Part shown: piece by piece, positions 62,030-64,000 of the stretch
Layout: each line of letters opens with the position of its first letter
Numbering within the stretch: position 1 is the first letter of the stretch
From: Pedobacter steynii
Lineage (GTDB): Bacteria; Bacteroidota; Bacteroidia; Sphingobacteriales; Sphingobacteriaceae
Assembly (NCBI RefSeq): GCF_001721645.1
Contig: NZ_CP017141.1
Span: 310,001 to 374,000 of the forward strand
Direction of reading: 5' to 3'
Length of the DNA stretch: 64,000 nucleotides
Position numbers and translations under genes: made by a program
The notes under the pieces: model-generated
Told to the model about the DNA's origin: nothing
Database searches by the model: none
What the model saw: the letters and a program-made list of their open reading frames with translations, nothing else

Positions 62030-62092
62030 ATGAGAAATGTTACTACATATTGGTTTGGTTACTTCTACTACTTTAGTAAGAGCCGGGACTGA
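62030..62092 (+). CDS. Aromatic leader peptide of the pheA attenuator
   Basis: 20 codons, MRNVTTYWFGYFYYFSKSRD. Residues 7-15 contain four Tyr, three Phe and one Trp with a single Gly. The stop codon overlaps the first of three complementary RNA segments. This is the design of amino-acid-sensing leader peptides: ribosome stalling on aromatic codons when charged tRNA is scarce changes downstream RNA folding. It lies 152 nt upstream of the pheA start. The peptide itself should have no function beyond being translated. Confidence 0.85.
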   Translation: MRNVTTYWFGYFYYFSKSRD

Positions 62093-62160
62093 TATGCAAC
62101 AAAAATCATAAGATAAAAATGTATATAGAAAGTCCCGGCCTAAAGCCGGGACTTTTTTTT
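62082..62160 (+). promoter_or_regulatory. pheA leader: Transcription attenuator of the pheA operon
   Basis: Three segments compete. Segment 1, GCCGGGACT (62082-62090), is inside the last codons of the leader. Segment 2, AGTCCCGGC (62131-62139), can pair with segment 1 or with segment 3, GCCGGGACT (62145-62153). The 2:3 pairing, 11 bp with AAAG/CTTT ends and a 5-nt loop, is followed by eight T and is a strong terminator. A ribosome finishing the leader would cover segment 1 and allow termination. A ribosome stalled on the aromatic codons leaves segment 1 free to form the antiterminator. Confidence 0.85.
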
Positions 62161-62243
62161 GTTTAATGCAAAAACCGAAACCTGCAGAAGTACAAAAACA
62201 GCCTTCCGCAAGCTTCAAGACCACAGAAAACTCAACAGCAAAA

Positions 62244-63080
62244 ATGAAACAGAAAAAAACAAGAGTAGCGATTCAAGGTATTAAAGCGTCATTTCATGAA
62301 GAAGCCGCTTTCAAATTCTTCGGAAAAGACATTGAAACCATAGAATGTAATTCTTTCAAACAGACTTGCGACAGTCTGGAGAGAAAAGAATCGGACTTTG
62401 TGATCATGGCCATCGAGAATTCTATTGCAGGAAGTCTTCTACCCAACTATACCTTAATCCGCGAGTACAATTTTGCTGTTGTAGGAGAAGTATATTTACC
62501 GATTCAGTTGCACCTGATGGCTTTGCCAGGCGTAAAATTTGAGGACATCAAATATGCTACCTCCCACCCTATTGCGATTCGTCAGTGTGTTGACTTTTTT
62601 GACGATTTCCCTCACATTCAGGTAATTGAGAGCAATGATACTGCAGCTTGTGCCAAACGCATTAAAGAGGAACAATTAACAGATACCGTAGCCATTGCCA
62701 ATACCCTGGCTGCAGAATTATACGGGCTGAATATCATTGAAAGAAGAATCGAGTCCAACAAAAAGAACTATACCCGTTTCCTGGTGCTAAAACAAGACAA
62801 AACAGAAGATTTGTTAGAGATCAATAAAGCTTCCATCTGTTTCCAGGTAGGCAATCATGTAGGTGCACTTTCCAAGGTCCTCAACATATTTGCAGATCAG
62901 GATGTGAACCTAACCAAAATCCAAAGCATGCCTGTCCTAGGAAAAAGAAACGAGTATTATTTCTACGTGGATATGGAATGGAGCAATATGGAACAATATG
63001 ATAAAGCCATCCGCCAGACTTTAAAATACACCGTAAATTTTAACATTATGGGTGAATACCTGAAAAATGATAAAGTATAA
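62244..63080 (+). CDS. pheA: Prephenate dehydratase
   Basis: 278 residues from the ATG at 62244 (MKQKKTRVAIQGIKASFHEEAAFKFFG). An in-frame ATG at 62166 lies 5 nt after the attenuator T run and gives a Pro/Lys-rich tail, so it is less likely. The dehydratase domain has FVIMAIENSIAGSLLPNY, SHPIAIRQC, SNDTAACAKRI and NYTRFLVL (the TRF motif). A C-terminal ACT domain (NHVGALSKVLNIFADQDVNLTKIQSMP) implies Phe feedback control. It converts prephenate to phenylpyruvate. It is controlled by the leader attenuator upstream. The chorismate mutase activity comes from the next gene. Confidence 0.94.
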   Translation: MKQKKTRVAIQGIKASFHEEAAFKFFGKDIETIECNSFKQTCDSLERKESDFVIMAIENSIAGSLLPNYTLIREYNFAVVGEVYLPIQLHLMALPGVKFEDIKYATSHPIAIRQCVDFFDDFPHIQVIESNDTAACAKRIKEEQLTDTVAIANTLAAELYGLNIIERRIESNKKNYTRFLVLKQDKTEDLLEINKASICFQVGNHVGALSKVLNIFADQDVNLTKIQSMPVLGKRNEYYFYVDMEWSNMEQYDKAIRQTLKYTVNFNIMGEYLKNDKV

Positions 63081-63129
63081 AAAATAGAAAACACCTTCAT
63101 AAAACATACAAAAATTAAACCCCAAAAAA

Positions 63130-64000
63130 ATGAAATTACAATTGAACATCCAGCCATTAAATACCTGGCTTAACACCAACAACGAGCCATTAATTATCTC
63201 AGGACCATGCAGTGCAGAAACTGAAGAGCAACTGTTAACAACAGCACATTTATTGGCTGCAACCGGAAAAGTATCGGTTTTGAGAGCTGGAATATGGAAG
63301 CCACGTACCCGTCCGGGAGAGTTTGAAGGTATCGGCAGCATTGGATTAGAGTGGTTGAAAAGAGCAAAAGCTGAAACAGGATTGCCTACTGCTGTTGAGG
63401 TTGCCAATGCGAAACACGTAGAGGAAGCTTTGGCTGCTGGTGTAGATATTTTATGGATTGGTGCACGTTCAACTGTAAACCCATTCACCGTTCAGGAGAT
63501 TGCGGATGCTTTAAAAGGTGTTGACATCCCGGTATTGGTTAAAAACCCGGTAAATCCTGACCTTCAGTTATGGGTTGGCGCATTGGAGCGCATCAACGGT
63601 GCCGGAATCACTAAGTTAGGTGCCATTCACCGTGGTTTCTCTTCATTTGAGAAAAGCTCATTCCGTAACGAGCCAATGTGGGAACTGGCCATTCAATTGA
63701 AAACTTTATGCCCTGACCTTCCGATCATCAACGATCCAAGTCATATCTGCGGTAACCGCGAATTAATCCCTTACATCTCTCAAAAAGCACTGGATTTAGA
63801 CATGCAAGGTCTGATGATCGAATCGCATGTTGATCCTTCAGTAGCCTGGACAGATGCAAAACAACAAGTTACCCCTGCTGCATTAAGCGAATTGGTGGAA
63901 CGTTTAACTGTACGTGAACCAGAATCTCAAAACGAAGCTTTTGTAGATCAACTGGCTGATTTGCGTAAGCAGATTGATAAAATCGATGATCAGTTGTTAC
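63130..64000 (+). CDS. DAHP synthase / chorismate mutase fusion (partial, runs off right edge)
   Basis: 290 residues are in the window from the ATG at 63130, with no stop. The first 260 are a KDPG/KDO8P-type DAHP synthase of the DhaP-AroA(I-beta) group: LIISGPCSAETEEQL, LRAGIWKPRTRPGEFEG, WIGARSTVNPF, VLVKNPVNPD, INDPSHICG and LMIESHVDPS. The final part, QLADLRKQIDKIDDQLL, is the start of an AroQ-type chorismate mutase domain. It makes DAHP and converts chorismate to prephenate, which feeds pheA 49 bp upstream. It should be transcribed through the same attenuator. Confidence 0.92.
   Translation, partial: MKLQLNIQPLNTWLNTNNEPLIISGPCSAETEEQLLTTAHLLAATGKVSVLRAGIWKPRTRPGEFEGIGSIGLEWLKRAKAETGLPTAVEVANAKHVEEALAAGVDILWIGARSTVNPFTVQEIADALKGVDIPVLVKNPVNPDLQLWVGALERINGAGITKLGAIHRGFSSFEKSSFRNEPMWELAIQLKTLCPDLPIINDPSHICGNRELIPYISQKALDLDMQGLMIESHVDPSVAWTDAKQQVTPAALSELVERLTVREPESQNEAFVDQLADLRKQIDKIDDQLL

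Overview
The window looks like a chromosomal segment of a Bacteroidota bacterium, most like the Sphingobacteriaceae (Pedobacter or a relative). The evidence is two ECF sigma/FecR/TonB-receptor loci, a SusC/SusD pair, a DUF6266 protein, weak Shine-Dalgarno signals, and repeated promoter boxes of the Bacteroidota form TAnnTTTG. The genus is an inference. No IS element, prophage, integrase or CRISPR array was seen.

Layout. 0-6.2 kb: 5' part of an exopolysaccharide operon on the minus strand (outer-membrane export lipoprotein, Wzc-type tyrosine kinase, NusG-like antiterminator, nucleotide-sugar dehydrogenase, acyltransferase, then the first codons of a probable flippase at the left edge). 6.3-10.5 kb: a secreted hypothetical, a DUF6266 protein, an amino-acid permease and a TonB-C protein. 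10.5-13.5 kb: a TetR regulon of regulator, small protein, luciferase-like oxidoreductase and esterase, with one shared operator type ahead of three of the genes. 13.8-26.3 kb: the most unusual locus. A MauE-like membrane protein and two tandem paralogous small Cys proteins, preceded by three copies of a 24-nt element, converge on sigma/FecR/SusC/SusD/thioredoxin/M16 peptidase. 26.4-31.2 kb: an XRE regulator, an orphan double-glycine-leader peptide, small enzymes, a second TetR with an SDR (again sharing an operator), a Crp-family regulator and a membrane protein. 31.3-36.2 kb: DUF808 protein, cold-shock protein, a truncated HTH regulator divergent from a frameshifted RidA gene with two identical operators between them, and a two-gene radical-SAM DNA-metabolism operon. 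36.4-44.0 kb: a lipoprotein, then a second sigma/FecR/TonB-receptor locus that lacks SusD but carries two paralogous lipoproteins. 44.3-55.7 kb: accessory metabolic genes and regulators (MBL hydrolase/AraC, beta-lactamase-family hydrolase, HxlR with a gene remnant, reductase, NTF2-like protein, lyase-like lipoprotein, AraC/acetyltransferase/hydrolase operon, methyltransferase/HTH pair). 56.2 kb: tRNA-Met(CAT). 56.6-64 kb: housekeeping (HAD hydrolase, DUF962 protein, catalase with a 5' frameshift, proline dehydrogenase, S4 protein, aroB, then pheA and DAHP synthase/chorismate mutase).

How it works together. The right end is an aromatic amino-acid block. pheA and the DAHP synthase are preceded by a 20-codon leader with eight aromatic codons in a run of nine, followed by competing RNA hairpins: a textbook-style attenuator. 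Three further regulons can be read from the sequence through operator copies (two TetR, one truncated WYL-type). The window also carries several decayed genes (RidA, catalase 5' end, quinone-oxidoreductase remnant, truncated regulator) and a 63-nt dispersed repeat that resembles a degenerate tRNA 3' half followed by its terminator.

Limits: all family assignments are by eye from motifs; no database search was possible.
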